64,000 nt of DNA from an uncultured Eubacteriales bacterium (GCA_900540545.1 UQGJ01000001.1:1-64000); one strand, 5' to 3'; positions 16,315 through 23,595 are shown, counted from the stretch's first letter. The notes: a model not told the origin generated them from the sequence alone. Numbers and translations: made by a program.

Positions 16315-16980
16315 ATGGCAGGGTTCAAGTGCCCGTTTTGCGGAGAAATTATGAGTTTGACTCCTGAAACAAAGACCGGATATGTTTTAAATTTCGGCTG
16401 TGTTTTTCACTTGAACGCAAAACTCATGGTGCCACACTTGGAGCTCCAGATTTACCGTTGCCCCAATGACCATTGCCAAAAGGAAACTATCATTGCTACA
16501 GGGAAAAATGGTTATATTGATGGAGGAGTAGTTAACATCTACCCAGAAGCTATCTTTCAAAATTTTCCTGATTATGTTCCGGAAGCTATTCGAGCTGATT
16601 ACGAGGAAGCCTGTATTATTTGCAAGAAAAGCCCAAAAGCCGCCGCTACTTTAGCTCGCCGCTGTCTCCAAGGAATAATCCATGACTTCTGGGATATCCA
16701 CGAGAAAAACCTAAACGCTGAGGTAACGGAGCTGAAGAAGCATGTCCCCGCCGCACAGTGGAAGGCCATTGACGCCGTTAGAAGTATCGGCAATATAGGT
16801 GCCCACATGGAACACGATGTTAATATGATTGTCGATGTAACCCCCGACGAAGCCAGCGCTTTGCTGAAACTGATTGAGCATTTGATAGCCAAATGGTACA
16901 TAGACCGCCATGAATCCGAAGAACTCTACGAGGGCATTACTGCTATGGGGGAGGAGAAACAGCAGAGCCGGGGTAAATAA
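16315..16980 (+). CDS. DUF4145-domain protein
   Basis: 221 residues from ATG 16315 (GAGG upstream). An N-terminal zinc knuckle (FKCPFCGE) precedes the DUF4145 helical domain: AATLARRCLQGIIHDF near residue 105, IGNIGAHMEHDVN near 155, and ALLKLIEHLIAKWY near 180. DUF4145 occurs alone or attached to restriction enzymes and abortive-infection genes. It is plus-strand and relatively AT-rich within a minus-strand early region, so it is an accessory gene, possibly superinfection defence (inference). Confidence 0.75.
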   Translation: MAGFKCPFCGEIMSLTPETKTGYVLNFGCVFHLNAKLMVPHLELQIYRCPNDHCQKETIIATGKNGYIDGGVVNIYPEAIFQNFPDYVPEAIRADYEEACIICKKSPKAAATLARRCLQGIIHDFWDIHEKNLNAEVTELKKHVPAAQWKAIDAVRSIGNIGAHMEHDVNMIVDVTPDEASALLKLIEHLIAKWYIDRHESEELYEGITAMGEEKQQSRGK

Positions 16981-17122
16981 CGCATGGATCATTTACTGCT
17001 AGCAGGTTTCCATCTAGGGACCAAAGCTCGATCACAACCCGGTTGGGATCGGCTTCGGTCCCTTTTCCAATATTGGACATAACCTCTATTACCTGGATGA
17101 CCTTTGCGGATTTGGTAGCCAT
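16943..17122 (-). CDS. Small conserved phage protein (59 residues)
   Basis: ATG 17122 follows AAAGGAGGAAATCT, an excellent ribosome site. It encodes MATKSAKVIQVIEVMSNIGK, then a D-P-N-R-V motif and an ELWSLDGNLLAVNDP end, a pattern I associate with short proteins next to phage lysogeny genes. Its 3' end overlaps the DUF4145 gene by 38 bases in convergent orientation. Function unknown. Confidence 0.6.
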   Translation of the reverse strand: MATKSAKVIQVIEVMSNIGKGTEADPNRVVIELWSLDGNLLAVNDPCVIYPGSAVSPPP

Positions 17123-17187
17123 AGATTTCCTCCTTTCTCTTTTCTCGCTCTACGCAGGGCGGTCGGTGGACTGGTGGCGGCCCCAAA

Positions 17188-17204
17188 TATTCGGTTTAAC
17201 CGAA
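17188..17204. promoter_or_regulatory. Operator copy inside the Cro-like gene end
   Basis: TTCGGTTTAACCGAA at 17190-17204 is a perfect palindrome with 7-base arms. It matches the operator in the repressor promoter region at 17461-17477, suggesting a distal binding site that could loop with it. Confidence 0.6.
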
Positions 17205-17426
17205 ATCCATTGGCAAAAAAATTAGTTGGTCGTACCGCACATTATAGACCTTCTCAATCTTTCGTAAAACAGGAACATCCGGGTAATACTTACCACGCTC
17301 ATAGTTTCCAAGCGTGTCAGTATTTACCCCAATTGCTTGGGCCGCCTCGGATTGGGTCAGTCCAGCCAACTCTCGTGCCGTCTTTAGCGTCATCCGCATA
17401 TTGGCCGGGTGTTTTTTGCCTCCCAT
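17196..17426 (-). CDS. Cro-like XRE regulator
   Basis: 76 residues from ATG 17426 (GAGGTGAGG upstream). An HTH_3 domain (TARELAGLTQSEAAQAIGVNTDTLGNYERGKYYPDV) is followed by a short dimer segment. It is divergent from the repressor gene, and its promoter shares the operator region 17427-17562. It would turn on the early minus-strand operon. Confidence 0.75.
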   Translation of the reverse strand: MGGKKHPANMRMTLKTARELAGLTQSEAAQAIGVNTDTLGNYERGKYYPDVPVLRKIEKVYNVRYDQLIFLPMDFG

Positions 17427-17460
17427 AAGCCTCACCTCGCTTTCTGTAAGTATAGCTTAC

Positions 17461-17512
17461 TACGGTTAAACCGAAATGTCAATGGTTTTTCCGAAATTTT
17501 TTCGGTTTTTCT
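17461..17512. promoter_or_regulatory. Lysogeny operator cluster
   Basis: Between the divergent regulators lie CGGTTAAACCG (17463-17473) and degenerate repeats of the same site (ATGGTTTTTCCGAAAT at 17481-17496 and TTTCGGTTTTTC around 17501-17512). The spacing is that of a lambda-type switch. Promoters for both genes must lie here (17427-17562). Confidence 0.6.
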
Positions 17513-17562
17513 TGATTTCCTTTCGACAATACCGTATAATGCAGATAAAGGGTGTGATTTCA

Positions 17563-17907
17563 ATGAGTGAGCTAGGCAACAAACAAATAATGGCCGAGAA
17601 TATTCGTTATTACCTGCGTATTAACGATATTACCCAAACCGAAATATGCTCTGCGTTGGGCTTAAAAATGCCGACATTCTCTGATTGGGTTAACGCAAAA
17701 ACCTATCCGCGCATAGACAAAATTGAAATGATGGCGAACTACTTCGGAATTTCCAAATCAGATTTAGTGGAAAAAAGGTCCAGCCCCAGCAAAGAGGCTA
17801 GACCTAATTCCGAACTGCACGAACTTATAGACTCTCTTCCTGCTGATAAGCTGGAGGAAGCAAAGAGTTATCTCGACTATTTAAGAGCCAAATCAGATAA
17901 CTCTTGA
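17563..17907 (+). CDS. XRE-family phage repressor
   Basis: 114 residues from ATG 17563. The HTH is IRYYLRINDITQTEICSALGLKMPTFSDWVNAKTYPRIDKIEMMANYF, and there is no LexA-like peptidase domain. The C-terminal LIDSLPADKLEEAKSYLDYL helix is the common tail of small XRE repressors. It is divergent from the Cro-like gene and is the presumed lysogenic repressor. Confidence 0.75.
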   Translation: MSELGNKQIMAENIRYYLRINDITQTEICSALGLKMPTFSDWVNAKTYPRIDKIEMMANYFGISKSDLVEKRSSPSKEARPNSELHELIDSLPADKLEEAKSYLDYLRAKSDNS

Positions 17908-18010
17908 ATTGTTCCGCTTGCTTTTGGGGTAGCTCATCCACCGCCTTATGTATTACATCCCGGAGCAATACCTCCTTCTCTTCCGCTGTCCGTTCAAATT
18001 CCGTTGCCAT
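17825..18010 (-). CDS. Small helical protein antisense to the repressor 3' end
   Basis: 61 residues from ATG 18010 (GGGAGGGG upstream). Its own promoter lies just upstream (TTGAGT 18067-18062, 17 bases, TACACT 18044-18039). The last 83 bases run antisense to the repressor. The C-terminal ELPQKQAEQFKSYLIWLL resembles the repressor tail (SLPADKLEEAKSYLDYL). The frame is open upstream to ATG 18157 (also with GAGGAGG), so a 110-residue form is possible. Confidence 0.5.
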   Translation of the reverse strand: MATEFERTAEEKEVLLRDVIHKAVDELPQKQAEQFKSYLIWLLNSRDNSLLPPAYQQEESL

Positions 18011-18032
18011 GATTGCCCCTCCCTTCTCTGTT

Positions 18033-18067
18033 GGTACAAGTGTACCACAAACATCCGTTCCACTCAA
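18033..18067 (-). promoter_or_regulatory. Promoter with overlapping palindromic operator
   Basis: -35 TTGAGT and -10 TACACT with a 17-base spacer on the minus strand. The -10 sits inside GGTACAAGTGTACC (18033-18046), a 6+2+6 inverted repeat, so a repressor bound there would block it. Confidence 0.55.
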
Positions 18068-18335
18068 TCCCGTAAAATCTGACAAAGATGGCCCCATTTT
18101 TTCTACTCCCCCTCCTTCGCAAAAGCCCGGACTTTGGGACCGTGAATGTGCTGTCATATAGGTGACCTCCTCGACAAAAATCTTTCTCTTGCGCTTGACT
18201 CTATAACACAAGACCGTCATTTTTTGTCGAATCTTTCACCTAATTTTTGGGATTTCTATAAGCCGTAAATTTGACACCGATTTCCAACGGATAGCGCCAA
18301 AAACTTTTTTCATTTATTTTTGCGCCACTCAGAGA

Positions 18336-18362
18336 AAATAAAAAAGCCCCGCCGAAGCGGGA
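18336..18362 (-). terminator. Terminator after the XRE gene
   Basis: On the minus strand CCCGC-TTCGG-CGGGG is followed by CTTTTTTATTTT, directly at the stop of the 18363-18551 gene. Nothing else is visible from 18221 to 18335. Confidence 0.8.
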
Positions 18363-18551
18363 CTAAAGAGGCCATAATTCATCGGTTGACTTATTGAGCG
18401 CGTCGGCTATGTGTTGGGCGGTTGTTATCTTCGGCTCCACGCCTTTTTCGATTTCTGCGATTGTGCTGACCGGGACACCGCTGGCCACGCTCAACTGCTC
18501 CAGCGTCATCCCGAGTTCTTTCCGCCGCTCCCTGACCTTGTTATCTACCAT
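18363..18551 (-). CDS. Small XRE HTH regulator
   Basis: 62 residues from ATG 18551 after GGAGG. It is a bare HTH_3 domain (RERRKELGMTLEQLSVASGVPVSTIAEIEKGVEPKITTAQHIADALN). It lies between the lysogeny switch and the NYN locus, with an 18-base palindrome upstream as a likely operator. Confidence 0.75.
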   Translation of the reverse strand: MVDNKVRERRKELGMTLEQLSVASGVPVSTIAEIEKGVEPKITTAQHIADALNKSTDELWPL

Positions 18552-18626
18552 GGGATACCTCCACCGAAATGATGGTGGTAGGGTGCCCAGTGACCATATA
18601 TTCCATCCGCCAGAGAGTGCCAACTT

Positions 18627-18644
18627 AGTGTCAACGTTGACACT
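18627..18644. promoter_or_regulatory. 18-base perfect palindrome (operator)
   Basis: AGTGTCAACGTTGACACT lies 76 bases upstream of the small XRE gene. TTGACA occurs on both strands inside it, so it may be an operator over a -35 element. It could also control the NYN promoter 70 bases away. Confidence 0.55.
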
Positions 18645-18712
18645 TCTCTACGTAATAAAAAACATCACGCTGAATCGCAGTGAATCCTAGCGCACTTTTT
18701 AAGGCAAAAGGG

Positions 18713-18838
18713 TTGACAAATTATTACCGAGGGCATAATATATTGGTGTAACGAGTGACCTCGTTCACACAGTTAAAATAGCCCTTGGTGTGTAGACCCC
18801 CCCAAAATCCGGGGAAGGTTGAGACCAAGGGCTTTTTA
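18713..18838 (+). ncRNA. Promoter-driven structured leader RNA of the NYN gene
   Basis: A strong promoter, TTGACA (18713-18718), 17 bases, TAATAT (18736-18741), starts a transcript near 18748. It folds into hairpin 1 (AACGAG-TGAC-CTCGTT, 18750-18765). A second, perfect 10-base stem, AGCCCTTGGT (18780-18789) with ACCAAGGGCT (18824-18833), closes a 34-base loop that has its own CCCC/GGGG pairing and is followed by TTTTT. That second element is a terminator, 20 bases before the NYN start codon. The RNA is either an attenuator leader or a separate small RNA. Confidence 0.65.
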
Positions 18839-18856
18839 TAATTGGAGGGAGTGGCA

Positions 18857-19570
18857 ATGAAAGTAGCCATTATGGTGGATGGCGGGTTTTACTCACGTCA
18901 GGCCAGCAAACTGTTTGGGCCGAAGTCTCCGGAGGAACGTGCAACCGAGCTTTATACCTACGCACTTCGGCACGTGGATTTTAAGCATGGGCAAGAATTG
19001 TACAGGATTTTCTATTATGATTGCCCGCCGTCCGAAAAGACCGTTTACCACCCTCTAAGGAAGGAGAACATACCGCTTAACAAAAGTCCGTTATATGGAT
19101 GGACGAAAAACTTCCACAAGGCTTTAACATGCAAGCGCAAAACGGCGCTTAGGCTGGGAGAACTTCTTGAGGGAAGCATGGGATACAACCTTAGCCAGGA
19201 AGCGGTCAAGCGATTGTGCAACGGGTCGATTTCGGTGTCTGATTTGAAGGAGACCGATTTTTATCTTGATATAAAGCAAAAGGGTGTCGACATGCGCATT
19301 GGCCTTGATATTGCGTCACTAGCGAATAAACGCCTCGTAGACCAAATCGTATTAATAGCTGGAGACAGCGACTTTGTCCCAGCTGCAAAGCACGCCAGAA
19401 GAGAGGGCATAGATTTTATTCTCGACCCAATGTGGCACACTATAAAGCCGAGCTTAAACGAACATATAGACGGATTGTTTTCTCGTGTTAACAAGCCACC
19501 AAACCACTATTCAGACCCTTTGTGTACATTGAAACGACCGGAACCCGCAGAGAGTGAATTGCAAAAATAA
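18857..19570 (+). CDS. NYN-domain (PIN-like) ribonuclease
   Basis: 237 residues from ATG 18857 (GGAGGGAG upstream). The LabA/DUF88 NYN fold is visible: AIMVDGGFY near residue 5 (first catalytic Asp), a QKGVDMRIGLDIASLA segment near 145 (second Asp), and LIAGDSDFVPAAKHARREG near 165 (third and fourth Asp). NYN proteins cleave RNA. Codon use is more AT-rich than in the prophage core. The gene is in the cargo slot next to the integrase, behind a structured leader RNA. Confidence 0.85.
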   Translation: MKVAIMVDGGFYSRQASKLFGPKSPEERATELYTYALRHVDFKHGQELYRIFYYDCPPSEKTVYHPLRKENIPLNKSPLYGWTKNFHKALTCKRKTALRLGELLEGSMGYNLSQEAVKRLCNGSISVSDLKETDFYLDIKQKGVDMRIGLDIASLANKRLVDQIVLIAGDSDFVPAAKHARREGIDFILDPMWHTIKPSLNEHIDGLFSRVNKPPNHYSDPLCTLKRPEPAESELQK

Positions 19571-19574
19571 AAAA

Positions 19575-19605
19575 CCGCCCCCGGTGCTACCAACACCGAG
19601 AGCGG
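19575..19605 (-). terminator. Hairpin between NYN gene and integrase
   Basis: CCGC-CCC-GGTG / CACC-GAGA-GCGG forms a bulged stem. Only the minus strand has a following T run (TTTTTTATTTTTG), so it would stop minus-strand transcription entering the NYN gene. It could also insulate the two plus-strand genes weakly. Confidence 0.45.
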
Positions 19606-19700
19606 CATAGCACAAAGTCCCCCCAGTAGCCAAACCAAAGGCACTATTGCGCCCTTTTATTGTACCACACCAGGGCGCGAGGTGCAAGAAAGGAGTTTCC

Positions 19701-21125
19701 ATGGCCTCGATAAAAAAGCGCGGGGACGGGTACCTGATAACGGTATCCCACGGGTACGACATCTACGGCAAGCAGCGGCGAGACTACATGACCTGGACCC
19801 CGCCGCCCGGCATGACCCCAAAACAAGTTGAAAAGGAACTGGCCCGGCAAGCTGTCCTGTTTGAAGAACAGGCGCAAGGCATTGTTATCCGCAACGGCAG
19901 CATTCGCTTGGTAGACTTCACAGACATTTTTCTCAAAGAGTTCGCCTATCCTAACTTAAAAGCCCGGACAGCTTACGGGTATGAAACTAAAATGAAGCGG
20001 ATAAATCAAGCCCTGGGCCATATCAAGCTAAAGAATCTCAATCCTGGACACATAGCCGCATTTTACGCAAATCTGCGCCAAGAGGGTATGCGGGGCAAGG
20101 TAATGGCGGTCCCGCTCCCCAACCTTCGTGCCTACTTTGCCCAGCATGGCACCAAGGCCGCGGCGTCCAGGGCTTCCGGGGTCTCCCTATGGTGTTTCAA
20201 GCAAATCAGCCTCGGCAAGTCCATCGATAAAACCTGCGCCGAGAAGATCGCCCAATCCTTGGGCGCCCCCTACCACTACCTGTTCACCCCAGAGCGTAAT
20301 ATGGACCCTTTGAAACCTGGAACCATCCACACCTACCACCGCACCCTTTCCGCCGTCCTTTACCGGGCGGTCAAGTGGGGATACATCAGGAGTAACCCCG
20401 CCAGCCGTGTGGACCTACCCAGCCTCGCGGGGCGAAAGGCGGCCTACCTCGACGAGCCAGACGCCCGGCGGCTCCTGGCTCTGCTCTACAAAGAGCCTAT
20501 TAAATGGCGGACCATCATCACCTTTGACCTGCTATCTGGCCTCCGGCGCGGGGAGCTGCTGGGGCTCCGCTGGTCCGACGTGGACATAGACACCCAGACG
20601 ATAACCATCGCCCAAACCTCCAATTATATCCCGCCAAGAGGGGTCTTTGCGGACACCCCAAAATCGGACACCTCGAACCGGCTGCTGAAACTCTCCCGCT
20701 CCGCCTTCTTGCTGTTGACAGAGTACAAGCAATGGCAGGACACCCAGCGGGAGGCCCTGGGGGACGCCTGGGAGGACCAAGACGGCCGCGTGTTCACGAC
20801 GGACACCGGCAAGCCGATGTTCCCGGACAGTGTGACGGCTTGGTTTTCCAAATTCGTGAAGCGGTCCGGGCTGCCCAAGGTAACGCTCCACTCGCTGCGA
20901 CACACCTACGCCAGCTTGATGATTGCAGACGGCGCGCCCCTGGTTGTCGTGTCACACAAGTTGGGTCATGCCCAGACCAGTACCACCGCCAATATCTACG
21001 CCCATGTCATTGCCTCGGCAGAGGAGAAGGCCACGCATACCTTTGACAAGTTTGACGATTTGGTGGTGCCGGAAACACCAGCAAAAGATTTACCAGGGAA
21101 AAAAGAAAAGGCCGCTGGGGAATAA
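19701..21125 (+). CDS. int: Prophage tyrosine integrase
   Basis: 474 residues from ATG 19701 (AGGAG upstream). Order: arm-binding N-terminus (SIKKRGDGYLITVSHGYDIYGKQRR), SAM-like core-binding domain near residues 65-120, and an inserted HTH-like segment (NLRAYFAQHGTKAAASRASGVSLWCFKQISLGKSIDKTC) that is unusual in length. The catalytic domain has Arg in SGLRRGELLGLRWSDVD, HSLRHTYASL, LGHAQTSTT and the nucleophile in ANIYAHV. Its 3' end is 20 bases from a tRNA-Thr 3' end. It catalyses integration and excision of the prophage. Confidence 0.93.
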   Translation: MASIKKRGDGYLITVSHGYDIYGKQRRDYMTWTPPPGMTPKQVEKELARQAVLFEEQAQGIVIRNGSIRLVDFTDIFLKEFAYPNLKARTAYGYETKMKRINQALGHIKLKNLNPGHIAAFYANLRQEGMRGKVMAVPLPNLRAYFAQHGTKAAASRASGVSLWCFKQISLGKSIDKTCAEKIAQSLGAPYHYLFTPERNMDPLKPGTIHTYHRTLSAVLYRAVKWGYIRSNPASRVDLPSLAGRKAAYLDEPDARRLLALLYKEPIKWRTIITFDLLSGLRRGELLGLRWSDVDIDTQTITIAQTSNYIPPRGVFADTPKSDTSNRLLKLSRSAFLLLTEYKQWQDTQREALGDAWEDQDGRVFTTDTGKPMFPDSVTAWFSKFVKRSGLPKVTLHSLRHTYASLMIADGAPLVVVSHKLGHAQTSTTANIYAHVIASAEEKATHTFDKFDDLVVPETPAKDLPGKKEKAAGE

Positions 21126-21142
21126 TCCCCCACGGCTTTTTT
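21111..21142 (+). terminator. Integrase terminator
   Basis: GCCG-c-TGGGG-AATAAT-CCCC-ca-CGGC followed by TTTTTT. It overlaps the integrase stop and separates it from the oppositely oriented tRNA-Thr. Confidence 0.85.
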
Positions 21143-21144
21143 CA

Positions 21145-21219
21145 TGGAGCTGCTGGTGAGAATCGAACTCACAACCCCTTCATTACGAGTGAAGTGCTCT
21201 ACCTTTGAGCCACAGCAGC
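21145..21219 (-). tRNA. tRNA-Thr(CGT), intact
   Basis: A complete cloverleaf with encoded CCA: acceptor GCTGCTG/CAGCAGC, D arm GCTC-AAAGGTA-GAGC, anticodon stem CTTCA/TGAAG with loop CTCGTAA (anticodon CGT), T arm GTGAG-TTCGATT-CTCAC, discriminator T. It sits between the integrase and the AAGCGG arm repeats. Its anticodon stem differs from that of the broken tRNA-Thr at 21359-21395. Confidence 0.93.
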
Positions 21220-21242
21220 GTATCGTATGTTTTTGCCTGTTT

Positions 21243-21276
21243 AAGCGGGCGTAAGCGGCAAATAAGCGGCAAGCGG
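21243..21276. repeat. AAGCGG repeats, probable integrase arm-type sites
   Basis: Four direct copies of AAGCGG (starting 21243, 21253, 21264, 21271), about one helical turn apart. They lie between the intact tRNA-Thr and the tRNA-Thr fragment. This is typical of arm-binding sites in a phage attachment region. Confidence 0.5.
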
Positions 21277-21358
21277 CCATTTATCGCTCCTTCCTTGTGT
21301 GGTACTCCCTTTGAATTGCAAGGGATAGCGGGATTTTGTAGAACGGTAGACCTCATCC

Positions 21359-21395
21359 TTACGAGTGCGCTGCTCTACCCCTGAGCCACATCAGC
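21359..21395 (-). pseudogene. tRNA-Thr(CGT) 5' half, cut at the anticodon loop
   Basis: GCTGATG-TG-GCTC-AGGGGTA-GAGC-A-GCGCA-CTCGTAA is the 5' half of a normal tRNA-Thr, then homology stops and the sequence becomes unrelated (GGATGAGGTCTACC). No 3' half is nearby. A good promoter reads into it. This is the probable host attB half, so the element junction lies in the anticodon loop. Confidence 0.8.
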
Positions 21396-21430
21396 TTATC
21401 CAAGGCGCATACCGCGCCTGACAGCTTGAT

Positions 21431-21459
21431 ACTATACCATATTTTCCGCGCTCCGTCAA
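21431..21459 (-). promoter_or_regulatory. Promoter of the tRNA-Thr locus
   Basis: TTGACG (21459-21454), 17 bases, TATAGT (21436-21431) on the minus strand, about 36 bases upstream of the tRNA-Thr fragment. This is the original tRNA promoter. It now reads through the fragment and arm region toward the intact tRNA-Thr. Confidence 0.7.
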
Positions 21460-21721
21460 TCATGCAATTTTCCCGGTTCCCCGGCGGGCAGGGTATACGG
21501 TCTGTATAATCCCGTTCTTTGGAAGGGGTTTGGAGGGTGCGGAAGCGGGGCTTGCAGAAAAGAGGAAATAACTTCAAAAAAGCGGCAGTTTTTGTCGAAT
21601 CAAAACAGGGGGAAATTCCCCTCCACGCGGTCATTTCTCACACCATTCTTCTCTTTTCCGCTTTTTCTGGAACCCCTGTTTCCTTGACATAACGGACAGA
21701 AGTAACCCGGTCTACACACTG

Positions 21722-21807
21722 TTATCCACACTTTCCACCGGGTTTTCCACATCCCCTCCGCCCTCTTTTTTCAGTAAGTTGTCCACTTTTCCACCAAGTT
21801 TTCCACA
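21722..21807 (+). promoter_or_regulatory. Cluster of DnaA-box-like nonamers
   Basis: The 500-base gap before tsaD holds TTATCCACA (21722-21730, a perfect DnaA box) plus TTTTCCACA (21743), TTGTCCACT (21779), TTTTCCACC (21787) and TTTTCCACA (21799), all in the same orientation within 86 bases. It could be a DnaA titration or regulatory cluster. I see no dnaA, dnaN or AT-rich unwinding tract in the window, so oriC is not claimed. The remaining gap (21460-21720) shows no gene. Confidence 0.6.
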
Positions 21808-21873
21808 GGCCGCAATCCACGCTGCCGCCGGGATGGATAACCGTTTTTTCGTTACCATAACGCATTTTCACGG

Positions 21874-21910
21874 CAGAAAAAAGCGGGGTGAAGGAAATCC
21901 TTCACCCCGC
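21874..21910 (-). terminator. tsaD terminator
   Basis: GCGGGGTGAAGG-ATTT-CCTTCACCCCGC is a perfect 12-base stem followed by TTTTTT on the minus strand. It overlaps the last codons of tsaD and ends the operon. Confidence 0.9.
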
Positions 21911-22919
21911 GCTGATGTCCCGGTTGGCGTAGGCGTTCAAATCCGCCCCAGCAGTGTGGCCCGCCAGATACTCGTAGTAGCCCTGGCAGCCAATCATGGC
22001 CCCGTTGTCGCCGCAGAGGGACAGGGGGGGCAGGTAGAGCCGGGTCCCGGTCTGGTCGCACAGGCGCTCCAAATCGGCCCGGATGCGGGAGTTGGCGGCC
22101 ACGCCGCCGGCCACGGCCACCTTGCCGTAGCCCGTTTTCCGGGCGGCGTCCATGACCCGGGGGACCAGCATGTCGCTGACAGCGGCGGAGAAGGAGGCCG
22201 CCAGGGCGGGCAGGTCCAGGGCCTCCCCCTTCTGCTGGGCGTTGTGGATGAGGTTGATGGCGGCGGTCTTCAGGCCGGAGAAGGACATGTCCAGGGGGGC
22301 GTCGTGGACGTGGACCTGGGGAAAGGCGTACTTTTTGTCGTCGCCGCCCTGGGCCAGCCGGTCCATGGGGGCGCCGCCGGGATAGCCGATGCCCAGGACC
22401 CGGGCCACCTTGTCGAAGCACTCCCCCGCCGCGTCGTCCCGGGTGGCCCCCATGATCTCCATTTTGGTGTAGTCCTGCACGTCCACGATGAGGGTGGTGC
22501 CGCCGGAGACGCAGAGGCAGACGAAGGGGGGCGTCAGGTCGGGGTGGGCGATGTAGTTGGCGGAGATGTGGCCCCGGACGTGGTGGACGGGAATCAGGGG
22601 CAGGCCCAGGGCATAGGACACCGACTTGGCGAAGTTGACCCCCACCAGGAGGGCGCCGATGAGGCCGGGTCCGTAGGTGACGGCCACGGCGTCCATGTCG
22701 GACTTGGTGAGGCCCGCCTTGGACAGGGCCCGGTCGGCGAGGGCGGCGATGGCCTCCACGTGCTTGCGGGAGGCGATCTCCGGCACCACGCCGCCGTAGA
22801 TGGAGTGCATGTCCGCCTGGGAGGCGATGGCGTCGGCCAGGACGGTGCGCCCGTCCCGGACCACCGCCACGGCGGTCTCGTCGCAGGAGGATTCAAAGGC
22901 GAGGATATGGATAAGTCAT
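21902..22919 (-). CDS. tsaD: tRNA N6-adenosine threonylcarbamoyltransferase
   Basis: TsaD installs t6A37 on ANN-decoding tRNAs. The ASKHA fold is clear: YGGVVPEIASRKHVEAI, YGPGLIGALLVGV, the metal-binding HHVRGH motif, VSGGTTLIV, and FSGLKTAAINL near residue 220. The family N-terminus (ILAFESSCDETAVAVV) is encoded at 22906-22859, but that frame has no ATG, GTG or TTG. The only ATG with a ribosome site (22919, after AGGAAAAGAGTG) is one base out of frame. The gene is essential, so this is most likely a one-base sequence error, otherwise an unusual start. The first in-frame standard start is GTG 22870. Confidence 0.85.
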
Positions 22920-23013
22920 CACTCTTTTCCTGTGGGATGCGGGGGGCAGGGACGGGCTGCCCGCTGGTTTTCTTTCGGTTCCTCAAGGAGAAAGGAACGC
23001 CCACGGCAGGGTC

Positions 23014-23595
23014 TTACGCTTCCTCCGGAATCTGAATGAACCTGTCGTAAAGCCAGGGGTTGAACTCGTAGTGGTAGAGCCGCTGGTGGGCCTCCATGGC
23101 CTCGGCCTCGGAGCGCTCCCCGGACAGGAGCATGGCGTAGCGCACGCCGAAAATCTTGGCCACATAGCTCAAATCCCGGAAGCCCAACCGGCGGTAGAAG
23201 GCCAGCCGTCTGGCCCGGAGGGCTTCCTCCTCCCCGTCCGCGCCGTCCCCCTCTGGGGCCTCGGCTTCCACCAGGATGCCCTCGGTGTGGCCGTAGCGCT
23301 CCATGAGGGCCTTGACCATGGCGGAGCCGATGCCCGCGCCGTGGGGCCGGCTCCGGCAGACGCCCAGGTAGTCCAGCAGGACGAAGCCGCCGTCGGGGTC
23401 GTGCCACAGCAGGGCGTAGGCGGCCAGGTCGCCGCCGTCGTAGAGGCCCCACAGGTCGTAGCGCCCGGCGTAATGCAGCTTTTCCATGGCGGCCAGGGGC
23501 TTGCGCTCGGCGGGCGGGAAGTCCTTGGTCAAGTCCTCCTGGTAGACCTTACGCAGGGCGTCCATATCCAGTTTTTTCAGCTCATACTGTCCCAA
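23014..23595 (-). CDS. GNAT-family acetyltransferase
   Basis: 193 residues from TTG 23595 (GGAG upstream, overlapping rimI). The KDFPPAERKPLAAMEKLHYAGRYDLWGLYDGGDLAAYALLW pattern, VLLDYLGVCRSRPHGAGIGSAMV and FYRRLGFRDLSYV follow the GNAT fold, with the acetyl-CoA loop at PHGAGIGS. It is a paralog of 24046-24636 on the other side of rimI. Substrate unknown. Confidence 0.8.
   Translation of the reverse strand: MGQYELKKLDMDALRKVYQEDLTKDFPPAERKPLAAMEKLHYAGRYDLWGLYDGGDLAAYALLWHDPDGGFVLLDYLGVCRSRPHGAGIGSAMVKALMERYGHTEGILVEAEAPEGDGADGEEEALRARRLAFYRRLGFRDLSYVAKIFGVRYAMLLSGERSEAEAMEAHQRLYHYEFNPWLYDRFIQIPEEA

Noticed and set aside
18713..19570. Classical type III toxin-antitoxin (ToxIN-like) locus
   Set aside because: The leader has no tandem repeats and the protein is a NYN nuclease, not a ToxN-type RNase; only the general layout is similar.
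21722..21807. Chromosomal replication origin
   Set aside because: No dnaA, dnaN or AT-rich unwinding tract is seen nearby; recorded only as a box cluster.
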